DNA from: Schaalia radingae
Lineage (GTDB): Bacteria > Actinomycetota > Actinomycetes > Actinomycetales > Actinomycetaceae
Assembly: GCF_900106055.1 (NCBI RefSeq)
Contig: NZ_LT629792.1
Span: 1,736,001-1,800,000 of the forward strand
Direction of reading: 5' to 3'
DNA length: 64,000 bases
Part shown: piece after piece, positions 34,766 to 43,594 of the stretch
Layout of the letters: each line of letters begins with the position of its first letter
How positions within the stretch are numbered: position 1 is the stretch's first letter
Program-made: the position numbers and the translations under genes
Notes under the pieces: model-generated
The model's database searches: none
What the model was told of the DNA's origin: nothing
Seen by the model: the letters and a program-made list of their open reading frames with translations, nothing else

Positions 34766-35299
34766 TCAAATATGACGGAAGTCCCGGTTAGCGGCGAGTG
34801 CGCGCATCGTGATGGCATCTTCGAGCGGGTGATGGAAGTAGCGAGGGACTCGTCCCATTGCATCGAACCCTGCATTCTCATAAAGGCGCTGGGCAGCGAC
34901 GTTCGACGAACGTACTTCCAGGAAAATTCGTTCAGCACCAGCCGACCAGGCGCCCTCCATGAGCCGATTGAGCAGTTCGCGCCCAATCCCTCGGCCGCGC
35001 CACGCGCGGGTCACACCGATCGTCATGATGTCGGCGTCAGGACCAATCCGCACTCCGCCGTATCCCACGGGTTCCGCCGCAGACTTCTCAGATCCGCCAG
35101 CCTGAGCGAGCAGGTACAACCGTCCGGGTGCACGCAGTTCCTGTTCGATCATGGTGCTGGTCCACGGGTCTTCGGCAAAAATGTCGCGTTCGAGGGTTTC
35201 CATGATGGCAGCGTCGCCCTCGCCCATGGGTCGAAAATTGACGAGGGGGATCTGCTCACTGGTGTCGTGCGCGGGCGCACTGTCAGGCGAATTGGCCAT
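34766..35299 (-). CDS. rimI: Ribosomal protein S18 N-alanine acetyltransferase RimI
   Basis: A 177-residue GNAT enzyme. The acetyl-CoA loop is VTRAWRGRGIGRELL, and FLEVRSSNVAAQRLYENAGF is the RimI hallmark. The first 20 or so residues are an extra polar extension. It follows tsaB directly (stop and start adjacent), the usual tsaE-tsaB-rimI order. The substrate range could include proteins other than S18. Confidence 0.9.
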   Translation of the reverse strand: MANSPDSAPAHDTSEQIPLVNFRPMGEGDAAIMETLERDIFAEDPWTSTMIEQELRAPGRLYLLAQAGGSEKSAAEPVGYGGVRIGPDADIMTIGVTRAWRGRGIGRELLNRLMEGAWSAGAERIFLEVRSSNVAAQRLYENAGFDAMGRVPRYFHHPLEDAITMRALAANRDFRHI

Positions 35300-35995
35300 T
35301 TACATGCGTTCGGGACGCTGTCCGTGGATGTCGGGGCGGCGCAGGTACAGGGGCTGCGTGTCCAGTGTGTCCTCTAAGCCGCGTTCGAGGCGGGAGCGGA
35401 CAATTCGGCTGGCCACGGACACATCGAAGGGAGTCACAGGCACTGTCTGGACGGCTGAAAGAGCTTCCTCAGCGAAAGACGGAAGTGTTCCGGTGGTCAC
35501 CAGCATGGAGGCGCTGGCCTGCAGTTCGTTCGCCAACGTGCGCACTGGCCCCACCGTCGGCTCGGTGATGGTGGCTACATCGTCGGGACCTTGAGCTTCG
35601 TACTGTGCCCAGTACATTTCATGACGGCGAGCATCCGTCGCCACGATCACACGCTGATCTGGTGGCAAAAGGTCCAGGCCGGCTCGGGCAATCATGTCCA
35701 GGGAGCACACACCGTACAGCGGGATGCCGGCTGCGCGCGCAATGGTGCGTGCACTGACCAAGCCGGCTCGCAAACCTGTGAAGGGTGCCGGACCGGTTCC
35801 CACGATAGCGGCATCGATATCATCCGAGTTTAAAGGCCCTTCGATACCTGCTTCGGCTAGCACCTGGTGGATGAGTGGCGCAATGGATTCGGCATGGTGG
35901 CGAGCAGAGTCATTGGAGGCATACAGCGTTGGTTCACCCTCGCGGACAAGCGCGATGGTGGTAGCGCCGGAGGTGTCAATACAAAGGTCAGTCAC
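35300..35995 (-). CDS. tsaB: tRNA threonylcarbamoyladenosine biosynthesis protein TsaB
   Basis: A 231-residue non-catalytic partner of TsaD. CIDTSGATTIALV opens the ASKHA-like fold, VGTGPAPFTGLRAGLVSARTIA is the family signature, and ATDARRHEMYWAQY follows. It overlaps tsaE by 8 bp and abuts rimI, so the three are one transcript. Confidence 0.94.
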   Translation of the reverse strand: MTDLCIDTSGATTIALVREGEPTLYASNDSARHHAESIAPLIHQVLAEAGIEGPLNSDDIDAAIVGTGPAPFTGLRAGLVSARTIARAAGIPLYGVCSLDMIARAGLDLLPPDQRVIVATDARRHEMYWAQYEAQGPDDVATITEPTVGPVRTLANELQASASMLVTTGTLPSFAEEALSAVQTVPVTPFDVSVASRIVRSRLERGLEDTLDTQPLYLRRPDIHGQRPERM

Positions 35996-36692
35996 GGTGG
36001 GATCCTACTTCGTCGTGTAAGTCAGTGGTGGGCGCGTCCAGTCCTGCGAGCGCCCGAGCCTTTTCATCCAGGTCATCGAGTACGCCAGCCCAGCGGGTTC
36101 CATGCAAAATGAAGGTCAGCGTGCGTTCGCCACTGTCGATATCTTCCAGATTGATCACGTCGTGATGCGTCTGAGCGTCGGCGTGGATATCTGCCTCACC
36201 GGCCTGACCGCCGGCGTGAGCGTCTGTGTGACGGCCTAAGTGAGCATCTGTGCCCTCATCGTCACCGCCGGCAGCGGTTCCTTCGGCGCGTTCGATCACG
36301 ATTTCCAGCCGATCATCCGACAACTGCTCGGTCTTGCCTTCGCCCCACTCGATAACCGTGACCGTGTCGTGCGCAGTGGAGTCCAAGTCTACGGTTTCCA
36401 GATCATCCAGGTCGGTGATGCGGTAGGCATCAGCATGGACGAGGGCGAGCCCGCCCTCGTCCAACGGCGGGTGGATACGGCTGACGGTAAATGTCGGAGA
36501 CGTGACGTGGCCACGCACATTCAGTCCCTGCCCAATCCCCTGCGTCAGCGTGGTTTTTCCCGCACCCAATGGGCCGTTGAGCATGATGACGTCGCCTGCG
36601 CGCAGTGTGCTGGCCAACGCTTTGCCAATGGCTCGCGTATGGTCGGCGCTGGTGACGTGAATTGTCGATTCCTGAATCTGAGTCATCTCCAC
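35988..36692 (-). CDS. tsaE: tRNA threonylcarbamoyladenosine biosynthesis ATPase TsaE, His/Asp-rich insertion
   Basis: The ATPase that regenerates the TsaB-TsaD complex. Walker A GPLGAGKT (40-47), SPTFTVSR and DAYRITDLDDL are conserved. At 234 residues it is much longer than the usual 150-170. The excess is a hydrophilic insertion at about residues 138-189, rich in Asp, Ala, Gly and six histidines, placed between the last strands of the fold. It could be a disordered loop or a metal-binding segment. Two GACGAGGG octamers, inverted and 8 bp apart, lie in the gene at PLDEGGLALVHAD. Confidence 0.93.
   Translation of the reverse strand: MEMTQIQESTIHVTSADHTRAIGKALASTLRAGDVIMLNGPLGAGKTTLTQGIGQGLNVRGHVTSPTFTVSRIHPPLDEGGLALVHADAYRITDLDDLETVDLDSTAHDTVTVIEWGEGKTEQLSDDRLEIVIERAEGTAAGGDDEGTDAHLGRHTDAHAGGQAGEADIHADAQTHHDVINLEDIDSGERTLTFILHGTRWAGVLDDLDEKARALAGLDAPTTDLHDEVGSHRD
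36438..36461. repeat. Inverted pair of the backbone octamer GACGAGGG (type example)
   Basis: GACGAGGG at 36438 and its complement at 36454 form an inverted pair inside tsaE. The octamer recurs on the plus strand at 24140, 29009, 30764, 33721, 35240, 38106, 39591, 41531, 46607, 48692 and 57584. On the minus strand it starts at 25961, 38491, 39508, 41391, 50511, 55803, 59743 and 61458. Flanks lean to TTG or ATG before and CGAC after. I found none in 1-22875. Confidence 0.85.
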
Positions 36693-36701
36693 GATCTTTC
36701 G

Positions 36702-38003
36702 TTACGGGCGTGCAGTGGCCGGGATATACACGCGGGGTACACGCGGCCCGATACGCGTCACGATTTCATAGTTGATGGTGTCTGCAACCTGAGCCCACTC
36801 GTCGGCAAGTGGAACGTCCGGCGTGTCGGGGTCATCCGGGTTTCCAAACAGAATGACTCGACTGCCAACCGGTGCGGGTGGCTCATGGTATTGGCCAAGA
36901 TCGGGTCCTTGTTCGCCAGGCTGGGCGTTTTCAGCGTCGCTCACCGGTCCAAGGTCGATCATGAACTGGTCCATGCAGATCCGGCCGACCGCGTGGGTAC
37001 GGATGGTGCCCGTCGGGGTGATCACGCTGACTGGCCCCGCATTCGAAGCTGCGCGAGGTACTCCATCGCCGTAGCCGATCGGCACTAAACCGAGCCATCG
37101 TGGCCCAGGTGTTGTCCATGTACCTCCATAGGAGACGGCCTGATCCCCCTCGACAATCTTGATCATCTCGAGGTTTGCTTCCAGGCGCATGGCAGGCCTG
37201 AAGTGGAGGTCGCGAGCGGTGCGCTGAGCGGGGTTGGGGCTCAGACCATACAGGCCGATACCGTCGCGCACCATGTCGAAGCATGCGCGTTCATGCCACA
37301 GGATCGCGGAGGTTGCACCGACGTGGCGGATACGTGGGTGGATCCCGGCGTCGGCCAGAATCTCCAGGCCGGCGTCGAAGCGGTCCAGCTGAGTGGCAGT
37401 GGCGCTCAGTCCTTCCGGGGAGTCTTCATCGGCGCGAGCCAGATGTGTCCAGGCTGCAACGACATCAACCGTCTGGTCCTGGACACTCATCGCCAATGCT
37501 GACGCCAGGGCCGGCAGCGTTGACAGGGTGGCTCCGGCTCGGGACATTCCGGTGTCGATCTTGACGTGGACGCGTGCAGTCTTGCCGGCCTCCCGGGCAC
37601 TGGCTGCCAGACGGGCGAGTGTGGACACTACCGACACGGACACGTCAATGTCATCATCTATCGCGCCGCGCCACGTGGTGTCGCTGGGGCCGAGCCACGT
37701 CAGAATATGGACGTCGTCGCGCGAGTATCCTGCCCGGTCGAGGACGGCTCGCACGCGCCGCGCCTCTGCCAGCTGGGCTGCGCCAAACCAGGTGAATCCA
37801 ACGCGGGCTGCTGCCAATGTGACCTGAGCGAGCCCGTGCCCGTAGGCATCTGCCTTCACGATCGCCATGTGTTGACACGTGGGACCATCCTGGCGCAAAA
37901 CGGCAGCGTTATGCTCGATGGCACCCAGGTCGATGACAGCGCGGGAGGGGTACTCTTCCACTGCGATGGAGTCACATTCACCGACTGATTCGTTCAACAA
38001 CAC
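36702..38003 (-). CDS. alr: Alanine racemase
   Basis: A 433-residue PLP enzyme that makes D-alanine for the cell wall. Lys50 in VKADAYGHG binds PLP, KIDTGMSRAG is conserved, and the catalytic tyrosine lies in VPIGYGDGVPR. About 35 extra residues (AENAQPGEQGPDLGQYHEP) interrupt the C-terminal beta domain. The GTG at 38003 follows an AATACT box by 6 bases, so a leaderless start is likely. The gene ends 9 bp before tsaE, as in many actinobacteria, where alr precedes the tsa genes. Confidence 0.94.
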   Translation of the reverse strand: MLLNESVGECDSIAVEEYPSRAVIDLGAIEHNAAVLRQDGPTCQHMAIVKADAYGHGLAQVTLAAARVGFTWFGAAQLAEARRVRAVLDRAGYSRDDVHILTWLGPSDTTWRGAIDDDIDVSVSVVSTLARLAASAREAGKTARVHVKIDTGMSRAGATLSTLPALASALAMSVQDQTVDVVAAWTHLARADEDSPEGLSATATQLDRFDAGLEILADAGIHPRIRHVGATSAILWHERACFDMVRDGIGLYGLSPNPAQRTARDLHFRPAMRLEANLEMIKIVEGDQAVSYGGTWTTPGPRWLGLVPIGYGDGVPRAASNAGPVSVITPTGTIRTHAVGRICMDQFMIDLGPVSDAENAQPGEQGPDLGQYHEPPAPVGSRVILFGNPDDPDTPDVPLADEWAQVADTINYEIVTRIGPRVPRVYIPATARP

Positions 38004-38009
38004 GCCTTT

Positions 38010-38015
38010 AGTATT
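38010..38015 (-). promoter_or_regulatory. -10 box of probable leaderless alr mRNA
   Basis: AATACT on the minus strand, 6 bases before the GTG start of alr. The same hexamer serves as -10 box of the mtnA promoter. Confidence 0.45.
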
Positions 38016-38072
38016 GCACTGCTGGTCGCCGGTACATATTCACGCGACTGTGCGCTGCGTTATAAGAGCTGT

Positions 38073-39872
38073 TCACGAGGCCGTCGTCCGTTGCAGTACA
38101 GTGCCGACGAGGGGGCTGATTGCCGCAGCAATGTCGGCTGCACCGATTGGATGTCCCCCACCGAATGTGCTGATCACCCCATGGTGTGCGCGGTCCTGGC
38201 CGATCGGTCTGCTCGGGTTCTTGGCCTCGCGGAGTTTAGCGACGTCCTCGGCATCGCTGCGCGTGTCGGATGGACTGGTACGCGTGCTGCGCGCACCGCT
38301 TGCTTGGATCCCTGCCTGCGCGTGCAGCCACACCGCAGCGCCCACTGCTCCTACGCGGCGAGCCGCTGTATCGACCGCACACTGGGGATTAGCCAGCACT
38401 GCACCGATCACGCCAGCCAGAACATCTCCTGAGCCGGCCACACCGGTCCAGCCACACGATTCAGCGTTGACCGCAAGCAGCGGTAGACCGCCCTCGTCAA
38501 TCGCACAGATTACCGTTGTTGCGCCTTTGAGAACGACGGTCGCCCCACTCGCGCGCGCCAGCTCAGCTGCCCAATGAGCAGGGCAGGAGTCGATGTCAGT
38601 ACGGCTGGGCGAACGGTCAGTCAGCGCATCAAGCAATGTCGCTGCCTCCCCCGCATGGGGTGTGAGCACTGCTGAGGACATGTCACATGTCTCACTCAGC
38701 TCCACCACCAGAGGTAATGCTGACGCGTCAATGACCGTCGGCAGGTGCTGGTTCAGCGTGTCAATGATGACATCTCGGGCATGGCTCAAGCGCTCGTCAT
38801 CGATTCCGCATCCGACAACTACTGACTGCGCGCATCCGGTGCCGCACACGATGTCGGGAAACCTCATCAGGGCAAGGGTACGCACCGAGGCGGTCGAATC
38901 AAGGCGAATCATCCCAACACCCACGCCATGTGCGCCGCTGACGGCGAGCACTCCGGCTCCCGGGTAGGTTTCGGATCCGCTGCAGATGCTCACAACACCG
39001 CGTGTGTACTTGTGATCGAGGCGGCCAGGGGCGCGCATGCATCTTCGAGCATCCGCGCATGTCAGCACACGCACCGTCGCGTGTGGTCGGGCATCGAATT
39101 CGCCTTGAGTGTACTCGTCAGGCCGAGCAGCCCTATCGGCTTGCGAAAGGTCCCCAGCAAGTCCCCTGCCGCCACTGCCAGCTTGTTCCAGATCAGCGGC
39201 AAGGCCCAGATCCACCACGTCAATACTTCCTGCGCGGTAGCACGCAGGAGGCAGTACCAGTGGAGTCTTCAGCGCACCCATCGTGACAGTTCGCGTCGCA
39301 TGAACTGCATGGGTCGGACACGCTCCATCAGCGCTCCCCACCCCTGTTGGCACATCCACCGCCACGACGAGCGCACCAGTTTTCTGCACCTGTTCATTGA
39401 CGGCGTCCACGAGTCGAGCGAGCGGTTCGCGCAACGCACCCTTCAGTCCCGTTCCGCACAACCCGTCGATCCAGATGTCGGTTGGCGGTAGATCCGCGCA
39501 TAGGTCCCCCTCGTCCATCGATGCGGAAATTATGCGCGCACCGGCCTGGCGTGCTGTTTCAAGGGCACGAGGGTGTGGGTGGTCCGATATGACGAGGGCG
39601 ACCGCCGCGCCAACGCTTTCTGGCAAGGCCACATAAGACAGGGCATACAGGGCATCTCCACCGTTGTCTCCGCCGCCAACCAACGCTGTGACCCGCACCG
39701 TTGCCCCGTCAGCCGGACACATCTCCAGCACTGCATCAGCCACGCCGCGAGCTGCCTTGCGCATGAGCCGGTCGGGGTCATCCTCGCGGCAGGCACGATC
39801 CACATGCACCGCTTCAGCTTCGCGCACAACCTCAGGTGTATAGGCTGTCACGTCATCAGCGTCATGCATCAT
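38073..39872 (-). CDS. nnr: Bifunctional NAD(P)HX epimerase/ADP-dependent dehydratase
   Basis: A 599-residue fusion that repairs hydrated NAD(P)H. The N-terminal half is the YjeF_N epimerase (VGGGDNGGDALYA; DIWIDGLCGTGLKG). The C-terminal half is the ribokinase-like YjeF_C dehydratase (VGMIRLD, TPHAGEAATLL, GSGDVLAGVIGA). Low-conservation loops around 240-270 and near the C-terminus lengthen it beyond the usual 500 or so. The start overlaps the glmS stop codon (ATGA). Confidence 0.92.
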   Translation of the reverse strand: MMHDADDVTAYTPEVVREAEAVHVDRACREDDPDRLMRKAARGVADAVLEMCPADGATVRVTALVGGGDNGGDALYALSYVALPESVGAAVALVISDHPHPRALETARQAGARIISASMDEGDLCADLPPTDIWIDGLCGTGLKGALREPLARLVDAVNEQVQKTGALVVAVDVPTGVGSADGACPTHAVHATRTVTMGALKTPLVLPPACYRAGSIDVVDLGLAADLEQAGSGGRGLAGDLSQADRAARPDEYTQGEFDARPHATVRVLTCADARRCMRAPGRLDHKYTRGVVSICSGSETYPGAGVLAVSGAHGVGVGMIRLDSTASVRTLALMRFPDIVCGTGCAQSVVVGCGIDDERLSHARDVIIDTLNQHLPTVIDASALPLVVELSETCDMSSAVLTPHAGEAATLLDALTDRSPSRTDIDSCPAHWAAELARASGATVVLKGATTVICAIDEGGLPLLAVNAESCGWTGVAGSGDVLAGVIGAVLANPQCAVDTAARRVGAVGAAVWLHAQAGIQASGARSTRTSPSDTRSDAEDVAKLREAKNPSRPIGQDRAHHGVISTFGGGHPIGAADIAAAISPLVGTVLQRTTAS

Positions 39873-41842
39873 TCAACGGTCACTGACTTGGCCAGGTTGC
39901 GCGGCTGATCGACATCCAGCCCCTTCGCGCCTGCGAGTTCACAGGCCAGAATCTGGAGTGGGATCACCGTCAGAAGTGGTGCGTACAACGTGGGAGCGGG
40001 CGGGATCCGGAAGATCACATCTGCACATTCGTCAGCCGAATGGTCATCTTGCTCGGCCACCACCAATGTCCGAGCGCCGCGAGCGCGCACCTCCTGAATA
40101 TTGGAGACCACTTTGCGGTGCAGTTCGGGGCGGCGAGGCGTGGGCAGAACCACCACCACGATCTGCCCATCTTCAATCAGTGAAATCGGGCCATGCTTGA
40201 GCTCGCCGGCGGCGAACCCTTCGGCGTGGATGTAGCACAGTTCCTTCAGTTTCAGCGCACCTTCAAGGGCGGTGGGGAAACCGACGTGGCGGCCCAGATA
40301 GATCATCGATTCGACATCGGTCAACGAACGCGCAACGTCGCGAATCTGGTCCCAGCCGCTGATGATCGTGCTGATTTTCGAGGGAATCGCAAAGAGCTTG
40401 TCCATGTAATCTGCGATTTCATCGGGGTACTTGTTGCCGCGCACCTGCGCCAGATACAGCCCCAAAATATACGTCGCTGCGATCTGCGCGGTGTACGCCT
40501 TCGTGGAGGCAACCGCGATCTCCGGGCCGGCATGTGTCAGCAGCACAGCGTCTGATTCACGAGAAATCGTGGAGCCAGGCGTGTTGACCAGTGCGATCAC
40601 GCGGGCGCCCTGCTCGCGGGCGTGACGAATCGCCATGATGGTATCCATCGTTTCCCCCGACTGAGAAATGGCGACAACAAGCGTCTTTTCGGACACAACC
40701 GGGTCGCGATAACGGAACTCGTGAGCCAGCTCGACTTCCACGGGGATGCGGCACCAATGTTCGATCGCATATCGCGCCACCTGCCCGGCGTGAGCGGCAC
40801 TGCCACAGGCAACAATGATCATCTTGTCCACGCTGCGCAGTACGCTTTCCGGAATGCGCAGTTCGTCCAACGACAGTTTGCCTGAGGCATCCATCCGCCC
40901 GGCCAGTGTCTGCTCAACCGCTCCGGGTTCTTCATGGATTTCCTTTTCCATGAACGTGCCAAAGCCTTCTTTTGTCACCGGTCGACGCGAGTAGTCACCT
41001 TCCAGCTTCTTCGGCTCGGTAACAGCGCCATCCTGGTCAATAATCGTCACGTGCTGCGCGGTGACAAGGGCGAGCTGGTCCTGCCCCACTTCGATGACAT
41101 CAGTAGTGAATTCGCTGAAAGCAAGCACGTCGGAGCCGAGGAAGTTCTCCCCTTCACCGAGTCCGATCACCAGAGGCGATGAGCGTCGTGCCGCCACGAT
41201 CACGCCCGGTGCATCATCACAGATCGCCAGCAAAGTGAACGTGCCGCTGATCTGCTCAGTTGCCGCGCGCATGGCGCCCACGAGGCGTTGCGCACCATCG
41301 CGTTGTTCTGCCGGTACGCCTGTCAGATCTTCCGACCAGCGCGGCGCGGTGGATGTACTTGCCACGCGGTCAGCCGAGGTGCCGACACCTCCCTCGTCAA
41401 TGGGCAATCCGGAGTACAGACGCCCGATGAGGTGCGCGACGACTTCGGTGTCGGTGTCGGATTCAAAGGTTTCGCCCGCTGCGGCAAGCTGCGTTCGTAA
41501 TGCGTCGGCGTTTTCGATAATTCCGTTATGGACGAGGGCGACTTTCCCATCCGCGGATGTATGCGGGTGTGCGTTGGCAACGCTCGGCTGGCCATGTGTT
41601 GCCCAGCGGGTGTGGCCGATCGCCTCAATAGCATCGTCGGGACGCTGACTGTCAATCTGCGCACGCAACTGGGACAATTTTCCGACCGCGCGGATGACTG
41701 TGGGTTTGGGCCGGTCGGCCGATCCGAGTGCGACTCCAGCTGAGTCGTACCCGCGGTATTCCAGATTTGCCAGGCCCTTCATGACAACGTCAAGCGGGCG
41801 CTGGGAGGGGACTTCCCCCACGTATCCAACAATTCCACACAT
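39869..41842 (-). CDS. glmS: Glutamine-fructose-6-phosphate aminotransferase (isomerising)
   Basis: Makes glucosamine 6-phosphate, the first step to UDP-GlcNAc; glmM lies nearby. Cys2, freed by Met removal, is the glutaminase nucleophile (MCGIVGYVG), which fixes the start at 41842 rather than further upstream. TRWATHG, HNGIIEN, the two SIS domains (SQSGETMDT) and the C-terminal DQPRNLAKSVTVE are present. At 657 residues it is about 40 longer than usual, owing to an insertion around IDEGGVGTSADRVAS in the glutaminase domain. It overlaps nnr by 4 bp. Confidence 0.95.
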   Translation of the reverse strand: MCGIVGYVGEVPSQRPLDVVMKGLANLEYRGYDSAGVALGSADRPKPTVIRAVGKLSQLRAQIDSQRPDDAIEAIGHTRWATHGQPSVANAHPHTSADGKVALVHNGIIENADALRTQLAAAGETFESDTDTEVVAHLIGRLYSGLPIDEGGVGTSADRVASTSTAPRWSEDLTGVPAEQRDGAQRLVGAMRAATEQISGTFTLLAICDDAPGVIVAARRSSPLVIGLGEGENFLGSDVLAFSEFTTDVIEVGQDQLALVTAQHVTIIDQDGAVTEPKKLEGDYSRRPVTKEGFGTFMEKEIHEEPGAVEQTLAGRMDASGKLSLDELRIPESVLRSVDKMIIVACGSAAHAGQVARYAIEHWCRIPVEVELAHEFRYRDPVVSEKTLVVAISQSGETMDTIMAIRHAREQGARVIALVNTPGSTISRESDAVLLTHAGPEIAVASTKAYTAQIAATYILGLYLAQVRGNKYPDEIADYMDKLFAIPSKISTIISGWDQIRDVARSLTDVESMIYLGRHVGFPTALEGALKLKELCYIHAEGFAAGELKHGPISLIEDGQIVVVVLPTPRRPELHRKVVSNIQEVRARGARTLVVAEQDDHSADECADVIFRIPPAPTLYAPLLTVIPLQILACELAGAKGLDVDQPRNLAKSVTVE

Positions 41843-42135
41843 ATTAGACATTTCAACACACGCAGGGGGCGATCGGGAGTTTTTGACGCCCGTGGCGTCG
41901 ACTCGCGTGCCATGAGTGGGATGCATGGCAGTGGGGATCGGCCCGCGTCGTCTTGCTCCAGCTGGCCGTCAGGTATGTGGGTGCAAGACGGACGCAAGGG
42001 GACAGGCAGTTGTGAGCGCTCGCGGGGCATGACCATCGGGTCCTCGTGATCGGAGCCACGCGACCAGCGCATCCAAGATTGCTCACAGACCGCCACATTC
42101 ACGTCAAATCCCTGCATTGGACCGCTGTATTAGGG

Positions 42136-42141
42136 GACAAT
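42136..42141 (+). promoter_or_regulatory. -10 box of probable leaderless coaA mRNA
   Basis: GACAAT, 6 bases before the GTG at 42148. The region 41843-42147 between the divergent glmS and coaA genes holds no other feature that I can support. Confidence 0.45.
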
Positions 42142-42147
42142 GGCGCC

Positions 42148-43104
42148 GTGATCTTTAATGACGAGTCCGCCCGAGCACAAGGCCCATTTTCATCGTTTAG
42201 CCGTGAGCACTGGAAAAAACTGGCCGCGCGCACGCCCCTGCCGCTGACCGACGAGGACATCTCACAGCTGGCATCCTTGGGCGATCCCATCGACATGAAC
42301 GAGGTTGACGCCATTTACCGGCCGTTGTGCGCGCTGTTGCAGGTCTACATACAAGGACGGTATCTGCGGGCACGCGCACGGGCCGACTTCCTCGAAGAGG
42401 ATGCGCCTGTGACACCTTTCGTCATCGGTATCGCTGGGTCGGTTGCGGTTGGCAAATCCACTGTTGCTCGCCTGTTGCAGCTCCTGTTGTCGCGATCACC
42501 GCACACGCCTCGGGTCGACCTGGTGGCCACAGATGGCTTCCTTTTGCCCAACGCGGTCTTGGAAGAGCGAGGAATCCTGGCACGTAAGGGATTCCCTGAA
42601 TCGTACGACCGCGGAGCGCTGCTGAACTTTGTCGCGTCGGTGAAGGCGGGCATTTCCCCTCTGCAGGTTCCTGTTTATTCGCATGTCACATACGATATTC
42701 GTCCCGATAAGTTCACCACGATCGAGCATCCGGAAGTCTTGATCGTTGAAGGGCTGAACGTGTTACAGCCGCCTCGTACCCATCCTGGCGGCCTCGGTTT
42801 AGCGGTATCAGACTACTTTGATTTCTCCATCTACGTGGACGCGCGTGAGGATGACATTGAGCAGTGGTACGTCGACCGATTCGCGCAGCTTCGTTCGACC
42901 TCCTTCCAACGTGAGGATTCCTTCTTCCGCACCTATGCGGGCTTGAGTGATTCTGAAGCAGAGGCCACTGCTCGGATGGTGTGGCACGCTATCAACTTGC
43001 CGAACCTGTACGAGAACATTTTGCCGACACGCGAACGCGCCACGCTGATTTTCACCAAGGGCGCCGATCACCGGGTCGAATCCCTTCATTTGCGCAAGGA
43101 ATAG
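42148..43104 (+). CDS. coaA: Pantothenate kinase, type I
   Basis: A 318-residue kinase for the first step of coenzyme A synthesis. The P-loop is GIAGSVAVGKST, followed by VATDGFLLPN, the KGFPESYD motif and VPVYSHVTYDI. EVLIVEGLNVLQ and the C-terminal NLPNLYENILPTRERA are typical of CoaA. I chose the GTG at 42148, because the upstream 34 codons lack homology and a GACAAT box stands 6 bases before it. Confidence 0.94.
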   Translation: MIFNDESARAQGPFSSFSREHWKKLAARTPLPLTDEDISQLASLGDPIDMNEVDAIYRPLCALLQVYIQGRYLRARARADFLEEDAPVTPFVIGIAGSVAVGKSTVARLLQLLLSRSPHTPRVDLVATDGFLLPNAVLEERGILARKGFPESYDRGALLNFVASVKAGISPLQVPVYSHVTYDIRPDKFTTIEHPEVLIVEGLNVLQPPRTHPGGLGLAVSDYFDFSIYVDAREDDIEQWYVDRFAQLRSTSFQREDSFFRTYAGLSDSEAEATARMVWHAINLPNLYENILPTRERATLIFTKGADHRVESLHLRKE

Positions 43105-43171
43105 CACCCCCTCGCTCCGGTTAGGATCTGAGCCAGTCGAGCTCTACCATCCGTACCGTCCTCCCCCAGTT

Positions 43172-43294
43172 CCCCAGGTTCGAACTCGGCACGCATTTGG
43201 CCAGGCACGGACAGATACTGCAGCTATTGATGCAGCTCAGCGCCGAGGCAAGTCGCCCTCGGCAATAAGACGGACGCCGAATTCGAACCTGGGG
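43172..43294. repeat. Dispersed inverted-repeat element C (123 bp)
   Basis: Left end CCCCAGGTTCGAACTCGGC at 43172-43190; right end GCCGAATTCGAACCTGGGG at 43276-43294. The arms match at all but one position. It lies between the convergent coaA and glmM genes. The remaining parts of 43105-43594 show no gene. Confidence 0.8.
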
Positions 43295-43594
43295 GACGGG
43301 GCGGGCGAGGCAGACAGGGACAGCGGTAAGAAATGAGGCTGCGCCACTGACGGCACTCAGACGCGCCCCGATGCGCAGATGGCTAGCGCGTGATGCAGCG
43401 CCCGAAGTGGCAGCGCTACGAATCTGGCACGGCTACCCCCGCACCTTCAGTTCATTACGGTCGGACGACCACCGATTCTCCAGCGCAGTTAGTCCAGCTT
43501 AGTCAGCCTAAGGCAGCAGAACCAGTGCTCTCGCTCCAGCACCGCTCAACCAGCTGCTCCTCCAGGCCTGAAGACCGTTACATCTCAGGGCCGT

